The notes under the pieces are model-generated. The model did no database searches and was not told where the DNA came from. It worked only from the letters and a program-made list of their open reading frames with translations. Positions 44,848 through 55,736 of a stretch of DNA of 64,000 nucleotides are shown here, piece after piece; within the stretch, counting starts at the first letter, position 1, and every line of letters starts with the position of its first letter. The position numbers were made by a program, and so were the translations under genes. The DNA is from Nicotiana tabacum (Eukaryota; Streptophyta; Magnoliopsida; Solanales; Solanaceae), in NCBI RefSeq assembly GCF_000715075.1, contig NC_134102.1:109690001-109754000 (forward strand), given 5' to 3'.

Positions 44848-46901
44848 TGTTACACCATGTGTGTCCCAAGGTGATGTAATGAATATGAGACTTGTTAATC
44901 ATGATTTAAATGATTTTAAAGTCATAATATGTCTATATATGATGTTTGGATAGGAAATATAAATTTTGGGAAAAATCGGATTAAACCGTTCATCGATACG
45001 ACATCGAAGTAGAGAGATACCTGCATTGTTGCGAGACTATGCAAGCAACTCGGTTGGGACCCACTTGATGGCCACCGACCCTACGTCTTTTAAAAGATGT
45101 TTCAGCCTCATTTTGGTCTATTTCTCACCCAAATTTCGTCCAAAATCTGTCCAAAACCCTACCTAACATATTCCAAGATCCCAAGAACCAAACTCAAGGA
45201 AAATCAACTCAAATCATCATCAAAGGACTTAAAGACTACAAGAGAATGCTTATATGATGTTGTGGTGTGATTAAGGGCTATTGTGAGCTATGTTGAGATG
45301 GGGTTTCGAGTTATAGCTGTTGTCCAAGGTATGTATAACATCTTCTTGATTTTACCTAAGGTTAATCTTGTGTTGGTTGTGTTGTTTGAGTGAAAAACCA
45401 TAAGATAGCACTTGAAAGAACATGGGATAATGTTGTGGCTGCTGTTGTTAAGTTTTTTCTAGGTGTTAATTAAGTTGATTGAAGAAGAAAAGATGAAAAA
45501 CAAGTGATTGATGACAAAAAATAAGGTGCTAGATGTATGGGGCTATTTTGGAAGGCATTTTGTGGATGTTTTGAATTAGAAATAATATAGTACATATGAG
45601 TATGATGTTCTGAAGGTTGTAAACTAATTTATGGAATAAGAGTTGGATTCAATTTATATCTTCTTATGAATAAAAACGAGATTGCCGCTCAATATGATTG
45701 TTAAGATAATCAGAGAAACTCATATTGGATAATATTGTTGTTGTTGCTATTGTTGGTTATAGTTGTTGTTGTTAGGTTGTTGATGACCTTTATTAGTCTT
45801 TGGGATGTATTAAAAATAGGGGAGTTGCTGCCCGATTTTCCTTAAGCCATACGACTAGCCAAATACGATGGTACGACATTATATGTTAACGACAATATCA
45901 TTTCAGTTGTTGTAGAATGCAAGAAGTTGTGTTGAGCTTGGTTGAGTAATAAGTAAGAGATAATACAGGTATGTTAAGGCTATCCCTTCTTTCCTTTTGA
46001 TATGATCCATATGATACAACGAAACGAGCAAGCACGCCACTTTCACGAATGATTCTATTCATAGAAGTACTAGGGTTGCCTATGTTCTTGATTCCCCATA
46101 TGTCCTACTATCATATCGTCTGTTCATGGGTCTCATGACATTCCGAGAGATCTTATTGACTTATTTCATTATGCACCGCATTCATTTATAAATGCATATT
46201 GACCCATGTCCAGATGGTGTTATATACGCACCACCGCCTGATCAGCTGGTATACGTTTATGATTTCGCCCACAGAGGCTGAGATGATATGATGGGATGCC
46301 CTCAGGGGCTTGATGATATTATGTACACATATACCTATGCATGATATGACATTTATACGCATACGCATGACATTATAAATATTTTCATGATTCACGGAGC
46401 TATTCAGACTTACAGGTTGAGTTCTTTACTCAATGTTTCTTTCATGCCTTTTATATATTGATTTTTATGCCTTACATACTCGGTACATTATTCGTACCTG
46501 CAGGTGTAGGTAGGCAGGCTGACGGTCCCCCTCCTTAGGATCCTAGCTCAGTGAGAGTTGATGTGTTCCATTTGATCCGGAGCTGCTATTGGATTTTGGT
46601 ACGATACGTTTGTATTTATATAAGGGTAGTTTTACACTCTATTAGAGGACTGTAGACAGTCATCTATAATTGGATAGTATGTGGCCTTGTCGGCTCGCCC
46701 TACTGTATTCCACATGTATATGTATATATGTCTTTCGAGTATGTATCCTCACGTATGTTATTCACATGATTCAGTTGTTTAGGGGCAGATGTTATGCATC
46801 ACCTACACTTATTTCATGTTTATATCTTAAACATATGCTTAAGGGTGTTCGGTAGGTAGAACTCGAGCACTCGTCAAAGTCCATCAGTTTGGGTTGTGAC
46901 A
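44848..46901 (+). repeat. 3' LTR of the Gypsy element
   Basis: 2054 bp, repeat of 27381-29737 with several deletions and one short insertion (ggtatgtataacatcttctt near 45330). Confidence 0.85.
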
Positions 46902-47118
46902 ACATTCCATGCGACCAGGGGCGCATTTGCCATACGACATATGGGTACACATGAACCCAGTACTTTTGCCTAGATAGTGTGTATGTGTTAAAAATTTCAC
47001 TAAGTATCTATAGATATTTAATTGTGAACCGAGTTATTATTATAAATTTACTTAAAGTTATCATAGGAACTCATAAAATTCAAATCTTGAATCTCTCTCT
47101 GCATGCGACATTACATAT
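46902..47118 (-). mobile_element. Right end of the copia-derived flank, unit 2
   Basis: Starts with the target duplicate acatt and continues the sequence broken at 27380. It matches 13272-13486 and 63582-63790. Confidence 0.6.
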
Positions 47119-47538
47119 GCCAGCTTCCAGCATCTAAACAACAACATACCCATTATAATCCCATATAATGGGGTCTGGGGAGGATAGTGTGTACGCAGAC
47201 TTTACCCTTACCTTTGTGGAGGTAGAGAAGGTGTTTCCAATAGACTCTCGGCTTAGGCAAGCATAGGTACCACAATAATAACAAGAAACAATACGGGACA
47301 ACACCAAAAAACCATGTAAAAGCAGCATACACAACAAGATAGTAAGATGATCGAAATGTAAAAAAAACTGACATGTATTCATATAAGACTACTACCAACC
47401 AAATGCGAGAGTACGTACTAACACTACCGGTCTGAATAATCTAGACTACCTAACCTACTATCCTAATCTTCGACCTACACACCTTCCTATCATAGGTTAT
47501 GTCCTTGGTCAGCTGTAGCTGCGCCATATCATGCCTAA

Positions 47539-48994
47539 TCATCTCACCCCAACTCTTCTTCGGCCTACCTCTACCTCTCCTAAGCCCTCCAATGTCAACC
47601 TCTCAGACCTCTTTACCGGAGCATCTATGCTTATCCTCTTCGCATGTCCAAACCATCTAAGTCGTGCTTCTTGCATCTTTTCCTTAATAGGGGCCACACC
47701 CACCTTGTCCCAAATAACTTCATTCCGAATCTTATCTAATCTGGTATGCCCGCACATCCATCTCAACATCCTCATCTCTGCTACCTTTCTCTTTTGGACG
47801 TGAGAGCTATTGACTGGCCAACACTCAACCCCATACAACATAGCCGGTCTGACCACTGCTCTATAAAACATGCCTTTAAGTTTTGGTAGTACTTTTTTGT
47901 CACACAAAACACCGAAAGCAAGTCTTCATTTCATCCATCCCGCCCAATACGATATATGACATCTTCATCAATCTCCCCATTCCCTGTAAAATAGACCCAA
48001 GGTACTTAAAACTCCCCCTCCTAGGGATGACTTCTGAATCCAGCCTCACCTCCTCTTCCACTCCCTGAGTAGCACTGCTAAACTTACACTCCAAGTATTC
48101 TATCTTGATTTTGCTCAACATGAAACCTTTAGACTCCAGGGTCTGTCTCCACACTTCTAACCTCGCATTAATATCGTCTCGCATCTCGCCAATCAAAATA
48201 ATGTCGTCTGCAAATAACATGAACCACGACACCTCCCCTTGGATATAGCGAGTCAGTACGTCCATTGGTAGGGCAAACAAAAAAGGGCTGAGTACCGACC
48301 TCTGATGCAACCCCATCATGATCGGAAAATGGTCTGAGACCCCTCCCACTGTCCTCACACAGATCTTCGCTCTCTCATATATGTCTTTAATCACCCTAAT
48401 GTAGGCCACATGTACCCCTCTAGCCTCCAAACATCTCCACAGAACCTCCCTCGGGACTTTAGCGTAAGCTTTTTCTAAATCGATGAAGACCATATGCAAG
48501 TCACTCTTCCTCTCCCTATTTTGTTCCATCAGTGTCCTAACAAGGTGAATGGCTTCCGTAGTCAAACGTCCTGGCATAAACCCAAACTGGTTCTCGAAAA
48601 TAGACACTCTTCTCCTCACCCTTAGCTCCACCATCCTCTCCCATACCTTCATAGTATGACTAACCAGCTTAATACCCCGATAGTTATTGCAATTTTGGAT
48701 AGCATCCTTATTCTTGTACACATGAATCATCGTGCTCCATCTCCACTTTTCGGGCATCTTTTTCGTCCTAAAAATGACATTAAATAACCTAGTAACCCAC
48801 TCCAAGCCCGCCCTGCCCACACTCTTCCTAAACTCCACCGGGATCTCATTTGGTCCGGTAGTGCTACCCCTGCTCATCTTACGCCTAGCCCCCCCAACCT
48901 CCTCAACTCTAATCCGCCTGCAATACCCAAAGTCGTAACGACTCTCGGAGGATCCCAAATCACCCAGAACAATGTCTTTGTTCCCATGCTCGTT
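47539..48994 (-). pseudogene. LINE reverse transcriptase pseudogene, copy 2
   Basis: Minus-strand RT, more intact than copy 1. One frame runs from the hAT edge to about 47900 with [39 protein letters not shown] (Gly replaced by Arg) and FADDIIL with both catalytic aspartates (48203-48214). A frameshift near 47905 separates the C-terminal part (LKGMFYRAVVRPAMLYGVEC, MRMLRWMCGHTRLD). The upstream coding piece lies beyond the hAT insertion at 49912-50143. Confidence 0.82.
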
Positions 48995-49903
48995 CAGGGG
49001 CGTATCTATGTTAGCAAATGTGTGGCACATGCACCCATCCTCTTGCCAAGTAAAAGCAGATTTTATGTAGAAATTTTCAATGGTTTAGCCATAGAGAGTA
49101 GATGGCACCCATGCTCAAATTTTGGCATTGGTGCCTCCGGTCGAGACCCTATGGACACATATTAATATAATACTACGTATTTAGTTTGTACCTCGTAGCT
49201 CTTTTTTGTTTTAGTTCTATTTTTTTCCTTCTTATCATTTTTCCTTTTTTATCTCCTTCTCCAAGTTTCATGGTAAACAACAACTTAAGGAGTCGGAAAT
49301 TAAACTACTTATTACTTCCATTGAGATTTGTCTTATCTTGAACCACTATAAATTGGTTTTATTATAAATAATTTATGCGACAATAAGATCTAAGTCTATG
49401 ATGAGACTTGTTTAAATATTTTTATCCCAAATTATTGCTTAAACATATTTGAATTTCAATCAAATTATTAAAATTCTTTTTCAAAATTTATAGGATTAAA
49501 TATACTTTTCTTTTTTTGGATAAGCAAGTCACATATAAAGAACTTGTCATATGCTCTAAGAGCTTTTTGATATTTTCATTTTCTTTTAGTTATAAAATTT
49601 GCAAAGTTTCAATTTTTACGGTATTAAATTTTCATTAGTATTCTACTTTTCCTTTTTATTTTGAATTATATGCTAAAGCCTGAACATGTTTTAAGATAAA
49701 TATTATGCAATGATTGTCGAATTATAATTGATAATATTAATGACAAACACAGATTTAGAATAGTAAGATTATAGATTATCTCGTTGAATAATGTGAAAAA
49801 TTATTAATATGTCATAAAACACTAAAACAAATATACATCACTTAATATTATGACAAGTATCGTGGTGCACCCATGGTCTTTAAATCGTGGAACCGCCTCT
49901 CTG
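48995..49903. mobile_element. Non-autonomous hAT-like element inside LINE copy 2
   Basis: 909 bp beginning CAGGGGCGTATC and ending GCCTCTCTG. The 8-bp duplicates are tgctcgtt (48987-48994, one change) and tcctcgtt (49904-49911). Orthologous to the insertions at 15379 and 51106. Confidence 0.78.
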
Positions 49904-50160
49904 TCCTCGTTCAAGAGACTATGGAAGTAAGTTTGCCATCTCCGACGATATGCGCCTCATCCAACAAAACTCTACCTTCTTCGTCATTGATGCACTTCAC
50001 TTCGTCCAAGTCACGGGTCTCTCTCTCTCACCTTGGCTAGCCTAAACAACCTCTTATCCCCCCCTTTACCCTCAAGTTCTTCGTATAAACGACTAAATGC
50101 TGCAGTCTTAGCTGCCGTAACCGCTAACATCGCCTCCTTCCTAGCCAGCTTCCAGCATCT

Positions 50161-50273
50161 ATTTTTTCAAAATTACCAAGAACCTTAAATGAATAAAAGC
50201 TAAAAGCAACTACGCTAATGAATCAAAGGACAGAGCAAAACGATCCACAAAGACGCTTCTATTTAAAATGAAG
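50161..50273 (+). other. 5' flank of U5-C
   Basis: Matches 16553-16690 and 19343-19470, the common U5 upstream block, interrupted by the SINE. Confidence 0.6.
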
Positions 50274-50288
50274 ACTCTAAACCACAGA

Positions 50289-50483
50289 CAAGAGTGGGTT
50301 GCTCTAGCGGTGAGCATCCTTCACTTCCAAACAATAGGTGTGAGTTCCAGTCACCCCAAGAACAAGGTGGGGAGTTCTTGGAGGGAGGGAGCCGAGGGTC
50401 TATCGGAAATAACCTCGCTACCCTGCGTACTCACTACCCTCCCCATACCCCACTAGTGAGATTATACTGATTGTTGTTGTTGT
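50289..50483 (+). mobile_element. TS-type SINE just upstream of U5-C
   Basis: 195 bp with a perfect 15-bp target duplication, actctaaaccacaga at 50274-50288 and 50484-50498. The tRNA-derived head has a box A-like ttgctctagcgg (about 50299-50310) and a box B-like gagttccagtcacc (about 50343-50356). The body has gttcttggagggagggagcc and the end is a TTG repeat. This is the Solanaceae TS SINE, carried by Pol III transcription and LINE enzymes. Its end lies 26 bases before the U5-C USE (11 counting the target duplicate) and it is absent from the other U5 flanks. Confidence 0.88.
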
Positions 50484-50509
50484 ACTCTAAACCACAGAAG
50501 AGAGCTGAC

Positions 50510-50560
50510 TCCCACATCATAAAAGAAAGAGTAAGCCCAAACTTCTTGTTAGATATAAAA
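50510..50560 (+). promoter_or_regulatory. snRNA promoter (USE and TATA) of U5-C
   Basis: TCCCACATCA at 50510-50519 and tataaaa at 50554-50560, 34 nt apart. Same one-base USE change as U5-A. Confidence 0.78.
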
Positions 50561-50581
50561 GGTTACTTAAGCACAATGCAA

Positions 50582-50710
50582 AACTCATGCAGCTAACGCA
50601 GTGAGCACAAAGCAACTTTTCTTTCACCTTTTACTAAAGAATACCGTGTGCGCGCTGCATTCAGTGGCATACGCCAATTTTTGGAGGGGTTCTCAAGTTG
50701 AATGCCCCCT
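50582..50710 (+). ncRNA. U5: U5 snRNA copy U5-C, loop I altered (probable pseudogene)
   Basis: The overall U5 fold is kept: lower stem gcagtgagcac/gtgcgcgctgc, Sm-like site caatttttggag and 3' hairpin (ggggttctcaagttgaatgcccc). Loop I reads ctttcaccttttactaaag instead of ctttcgcc..., changing a base that is invariant in eukaryotic U5. The upper stem has also lost one pair (tttcttt/aaagaat). These changes in the exon-aligning loop argue for a pseudogene or specialised variant. Promoter intact; a SINE sits just upstream. Confidence 0.8.
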
Positions 50711-50978
50711 ACAATTCCAGTTCTAATCTTTGATTTTTACTAGGGATATAAGTGGAATTAACTGGTAGACTTTGTGGGTTTTTCTATGTTAATCTTTCTG
50801 AATGAAAATGATAATTTGTTACTGCAGTTGGGAGTAACTTTCCTTTATTTATCTTTTGGAAACATATACACAACATCCGAAGCTATAAATTCTTCCCATT
50901 TGATAATAATATGAGCCTACTGATATTTATAAGTTTGAATAGAACAATAAAAACCGAGTAAGATTTTCCAGCGGAATG
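50711..50978 (+). other. 3' flank and near-consensus 3' box of U5-C
   Basis: CA-ATTCC-AGTTCTA at 50712-50725 nearly fits the 3'-end box. The rest matches 19900-20165 downstream of U5-A, without the antisense SINE fragment. It ends abruptly at aatgc, where LINE sequence begins. Confidence 0.6.
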
Positions 50979-52261
50979 CCCTGCTCATCTTACGTCTAGC
51001 CCCCCCAACCTCCTCAACTCTAATCCACCTGCAATACCCAAAGTCGCAACGGCTCTCGGAGGATCCCAAATCACCCAGAACAATGTCTTTGTTCCCATCC
51101 TCTTTCAGGGGCGTATCTATGTTAGCAAATGTGGGGCACATGCACCCATCCTCTTGCCAAGTAAAAGCAGATTTTATGTACAAATTTTCAATGGTTTAGC
51201 CATAGAGAGCGGATGGCACCCATGCTCAAATTTTGGCATTGGTGCCTCCGGTCGAGACCCTATGGACACACATTAATATAATACTACGTATTTAGTTTGT
51301 ACCTCGTAGATCTTTTTTTGTTTTAGTTTTATTTTTTTCCTTCTTATCATTTTTTCCTTTTTTGTCTCCTTCTCCAAGTCTTCAGGGTAAACAATAATTT
51401 AAGGAGTCAGAAATTAAACTACTTATTACTTGCATTGAGATTTGTCTTATCTTGATCCACTATAAATTAATTTTATTATAAATAATTTATGTGACAATAA
51501 GATCTAAGTCCATGATGAGACTTGTTTTAAATATTTTTATCCAAAATTATTGCATAAACATATTTGAATTTCAATCAAATTATTTAAAAAAAATTCAAAA
51601 TTTATAGGATAAAATATACTTTTCTTTTTTTGGATAAGCAAGTCACATATAAAGAACTTGTCATATGCTTTAAGAGCTTTTTGATAATTTCATTTTCTTT
51701 TAGCTATAAAATTTGCAAAGTTTCAATTTTTACAGTATTAAATTTTCATTAGTATTCCACTTTTTCTTTTTATTTTGAATTATATGCTAAAGCCTGAACA
51801 TGTGTTTAAGATAAATAATTTGCAATGATTGTCGGATTATAATTGATAATATTAATGACAAACACATATTTAGAATAGTAAGATTGTAGCTTATCTCGTT
51901 GAATAATGTGCAAAATTATTAATATGTCATAAAACACTAAAAAAAATATATATCACTTAATATTATGACAAGTATCGTGTTGCACCCATGGTCTTAAAAT
52001 CCCGGATCCGCCTCTTTGTCCTCGTTCAAGAGACTATGGAAGTAAGTCTGCCATCTCCGACGGATATGCGCCTCATCCAACAAAACTCTACCTTCTTCGT
52101 CCTTGATGCACTTCACTTGGTCCAAGTCACGGGCCTTTCTCTCTCTCGCCTTGGCTAGCCTAAACAAACTCTTATCCCCGCCTTTACCCTCAAGTTCATC
52201 GTATAAATGACTAAATGCTGCAGTCTTAGCCGCTATAACCGCTAACTTCGCCTCCTTCCTA
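50979..52261 (-). mobile_element. LINE fragment (5' part) with hAT insertion, rearranged copy
   Basis: Aligns with 48867-50143 of LINE copy 2, starting inside the RT region with no target duplicate on the left. The small minus coding piece ([34 protein letters not shown]) lies at 52266-52019. The left edge is a recombination junction with U5-C flank. On the right, the LINE's target-duplicate side is decayed (gccaactttcagtgg). Confidence 0.75.
51106..52018. mobile_element. Non-autonomous hAT-like element, third copy
   Basis: 913 bp, CAGGGGCG ... GCCTCTTTG, with 8-bp duplicates tcctcttt (51098-51105) and tcctcgtt (52019-52026). Same LINE position as the other two. Confidence 0.78.
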
Positions 52262-52469
52262 GCCAACTTTCAGTGGAACCATAAATGAATAAAAGCTAAA
52301 AGCAACTACGCGAATGAATCAAAGGACAGAGCAGAACATTCCACAAAGTGGCTTCTATTTAAAATGTAGACTTTAAAGCACAGAGTAATTGAACAAAACA
52401 GTGAAGAGACTAAAACGGAAGAAGAGAACTGACTCCCACATCATAAAAGAAAGAGTAAGCCCAAACTTC
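52262..52469 (+). promoter_or_regulatory. 5' flank and USE of a further U5 copy (U5-D), cut by gap
   Basis: Matches the common U5 upstream block. The USE TCCCACATCA is at 52434-52443 and the following 26 bases match U5-A and U5-C. The assembly then turns to N some eight bases before the expected TATA. The U5 gene itself, if present, is in the gap. Confidence 0.7.
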
Positions 52470-52669
52470 NNNNNNNNNNNNNNNNNNNNNNNNNNNNNNN
52501 NNNNNNNNNNNNNNNNNNNNNNNNNNNNNNNNNNNNNNNNNNNNNNNNNNNNNNNNNNNNNNNNNNNNNNNNNNNNNNNNNNNNNNNNNNNNNNNNNNNN
52601 NNNNNNNNNNNNNNNNNNNNNNNNNNNNNNNNNNNNNNNNNNNNNNNNNNNNNNNNNNNNNNNNNNNNN
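52470..52669. other. Assembly gap (200 N)
   Basis: Exactly 200 unknown bases, probably a placeholder of arbitrary size. It joins U5 upstream sequence directly to the inside of a LARD LTR, so the missing DNA should contain U5-D, copia remnant and the first ~314 bases of the LTR. Confidence 0.95.
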
Positions 52670-55600
52670 CGAGCACAGCAGCCAACATCTGCACACAATG
52701 TGCAGAAGTGTAGTATCAGTACAACCGACCCCATGTACTGAGTAAGTAACAAACCTAGCCTTAGGTTGAAAGTAGTGACGAGCTTCTACCAAGGTCGGGT
52801 CCAAACCCACTAGTCCACAACAGTCCATAACAACATAAAGCAAATAATACCAGAAGTAACTCAGAGATAAAATGCTCAGCCAAATCATGATTTCAAAAAT
52901 AATAGTTCTTCCTTTCAAGTACATTAGTGAAAACCCAAATCGTTTGCCGAAGTTGTCAAAAAAATGAATAAGTTTGAAAACAAAAAAAATTTCCCAAAAA
53001 TCCTTTCAATAATAAATGAGATGTTTCATTTTCCTTCCAGATAACCCGTGTAAAAACAAATGCATCACTATTCCCATCTATCAAAATGTGTGAGAAATCA
53101 TGAAAGATGTGATGTTGTACAGCATGAGAAAAATACATCTCTATGCATGTATGTCATGTGTGCATACTAATGCGATGCAACTCAGTGATAAAATCATAAG
53201 CAGCCCCTCGGACTTACCTCATAATCACTCGTAAACAGCCCTTTGGGCATACGTCATAATCACTCGTAAACAGCCCCTCGGGCATACCTCACAATCACTC
53301 GTAAATAGCCCATCAAGCATACCTCACAACCACCCATGCCTCCCAGTCACTCAACACTCAAAACACGCACTCCGTAGGTACCTGCGCTCACTGGAGGTGT
53401 GTACAGACTCCGAATGGGGTCCTACAGCCCAAGCGCTATAATCTGCACGGAAAACTCACGTGCTGCACAGACAACTCACGTGCAATAATATCATATCAGA
53501 ATCCGCACGGACAACTCACGTGACATAATAAGCCATTAAGGCCTGCTGCAGGCGAGCAGCCCCGATCCATATAATAGTAATAATATATATATAAAGCCAA
53601 CATGGTCTGTTGCGGCGTGCAACTCGATCCCAAAAATATCCTCACAATCAGGCCATCGGCCTCCCACAGTCATCAATCTCTCCAGTCTCTCTCTCATGGG
53701 CTCACAATGTCATGAGAATAGCCCAAAAATGATGATATGGTGTATCAATAAATAACAACAGAGACTGAGATATGATATGCAATGAAATGAATATGACTGA
53801 GTTTGAATTTTCAATTAAACCAAATAATTCACAGTAATATGACCTTCGTGGGTCCCAATAATACTGGCACATAGCCTCAACATGATTTTTAATATGCTTT
53901 TCATCTCAATTTCTTTAACACATAAAACTGCATGGAAAATGCCAAGATTATTGAACTACAAAATTCCACAGAAACAATTATGTCATAATTTTTATAGTGC
54001 ATGCCCACACGCCCGTCACCTAGCATTTGCGTCACCTCCCAACGATTTACATAATATATATATTCAGGGTTCATACCCTCAGCTCCAAGATTAGAAGAGT
54101 TACTTACCTCGAACAAGCCGAATCCGATGTCGAGCAAGCTAAACAATGCTCCAGAAATTCCATTCTGCGCATAACAACTTCTGAACGGCTCGAATCTAGT
54201 CACAATTAATTTGATTCAGTCAACCCAAATTATAGGAATTTATTCCATATCAAAATACTAATTTTTCCACAAAATCCGAAATTTCACTCAAAAATCGCCC
54301 GTGGGGCCCATATCTTGGAACCCGACAAAAGTTACAAAATATGAACGCCTATTCAACCATGAGTCCAACCATACAAATTTTACTCAAATCCGACATCAAC
54401 TCGACCCTCAAATCTCCAAATTAAACCAAGAGGTTTTCATAATTTTTCAACTTAATTCACCAATTAAATATTAAAAATAACCATGGATTCGGGTAATTTA
54501 ACTAATATTGAGTTAAGAATACTTACCCCGTTGTTTTCTCTGAAAATCTCCCAAAAATCGCCTCTTCCCGAGCTCCAATCCGTCAAAAATGGAAAATGGG
54601 ACGAACTTAAACTCTTTGCCTAGTCATTTGCTTTACGCGATCGCGAACATCCCCACACGATCGCAAAGAATAGTTTTCCACTGACCAGATTTTTTTAATC
54701 GCGATCGCGGAAATGACCTCGCGATCGTGAAGCACAAAGTAAACTATCCATACATTTTACCCTACGCGAACGCGAAATCACTCACGCGATCGCGGATCAC
54801 TGCCTCTCAAGCCTACGCGAACACGTTCAGCCACATGCGATCGCGTAGAGCAATTGCCTCCCTTCATCTACTGATCAAATCCTTCTACGCGAACGCGACC
54901 TCATCCACGCGTTCGTGAAGCACAACTTAATACACTTATGCGGTCGCGTTCCTTTCTCTGCGACCGCATAGAACAAAAATACCCCTGCTCCAAATAAGCT
55001 TACGCGATCGCATCCCAATCTTCGCGATCACAAAGAAAGTTTGGAACACCAGAAATCAGCAGCTACCAGCAGTGCAAAAATGAAGGAAAAATAATCCGAA
55101 TACCATTTGAAACACGCCCGAGCCCCTCAGGACCTCAACCAAATATACCAACAAGTCTTAAAACATCATATAAACTTAGTCGAGTCTTCAAATCACATCC
55201 AACAACACTAAAAATACGAATCATACCCCAATTCAACCCTAATGAACTTTGAAATTTCAAGTTTCCCCAAACAACGCCGAAACCTATCAAATCACGTCCG
55301 ATTGGCCTCAAATTTTGCACACAAGTCATAAATTACATAACATACCTATTAAAATGTTCAAAATTAAATTTCGACCCTGATATCAAAAAGTCAACTCCCC
55401 GGTCAAACTGTCCAAAAATTCAACTTTCGTCATTTCAAGCCTAATTCTACTATGGACCTCCAAATAATTTTTCGGACACGCTCCTAAGTCCAAAATCACC
55501 ATACGGAGCTATTGGAATCATCAAAATTAAATTCCGAGGTCGTTTACACATAAGTGAATATCCGGTCAACTTTTTCAACTTAAGTTTTCAGTTATGAGAC

Positions 55601-55736
55601 TGTCTCATTTCACTCCGAAATCCTTCCGGGCCCAAACCAAACCTAATAAGTTATAAATCAATTGTAAGGAATAAATTGAGCAGTAAATGGGGAAAACGGG
55701 GTTGTGATATGCATAACGACCGGGCGGGTCGTTACA
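52670..55736 (-). repeat. 3' LTR of LARD copy 2 (partial)
   Basis: Corresponds to 2350-5430. Includes the 36-bp tandem array (about 53200-53330) and the cgatcg array (about 54636-55035). Confidence 0.85.

Larger units (their letters stand above)
27381..46901 (+). mobile_element. Decayed Tekay-like chromovirus (Ty3/Gypsy), with a nested element
   Basis: LTRs at 27381-29737 and 44848-46901 start TGTTACACCATGTG and end GTGACA. The target duplication acatt lies at 27376-27380 and 46902-46906, and the intact target reads catacattccatg in units 1 and 3. Order on the + strand: LTR, primer site, gag, protease, RT, RNase H, integrase, chromodomain-like tail, purine tract, LTR. This is the plant chromovirus order. 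Stops and frameshifts throughout make it non-autonomous now. A gag-only element (33296-43215) splits pol between RNase H and integrase. Without it the element would be ~9.6 kb. Confidence 0.88.
47119..50160 (-). mobile_element. 5'-truncated RTE-type LINE with hAT insertion, copy 2
   Basis: The 17-bp target duplicate gccagcttccagcatct is perfect at 47119-47135 and 50144-50160. Body 47136-50143. Orthologous to copy 1 by position, truncation point and hAT insertion. The 3' tail ends TTGTTGTTT on the minus strand. Confidence 0.8.

Noticed and set aside
50268..50456. A 62-codon + frame
   Set aside because: It lies across the TS SINE and its target duplicate; the sequence is fully explained by the SINE.
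52373..52924. Long frames running through the N block
   Set aside because: They are artefacts of translating unknown bases.
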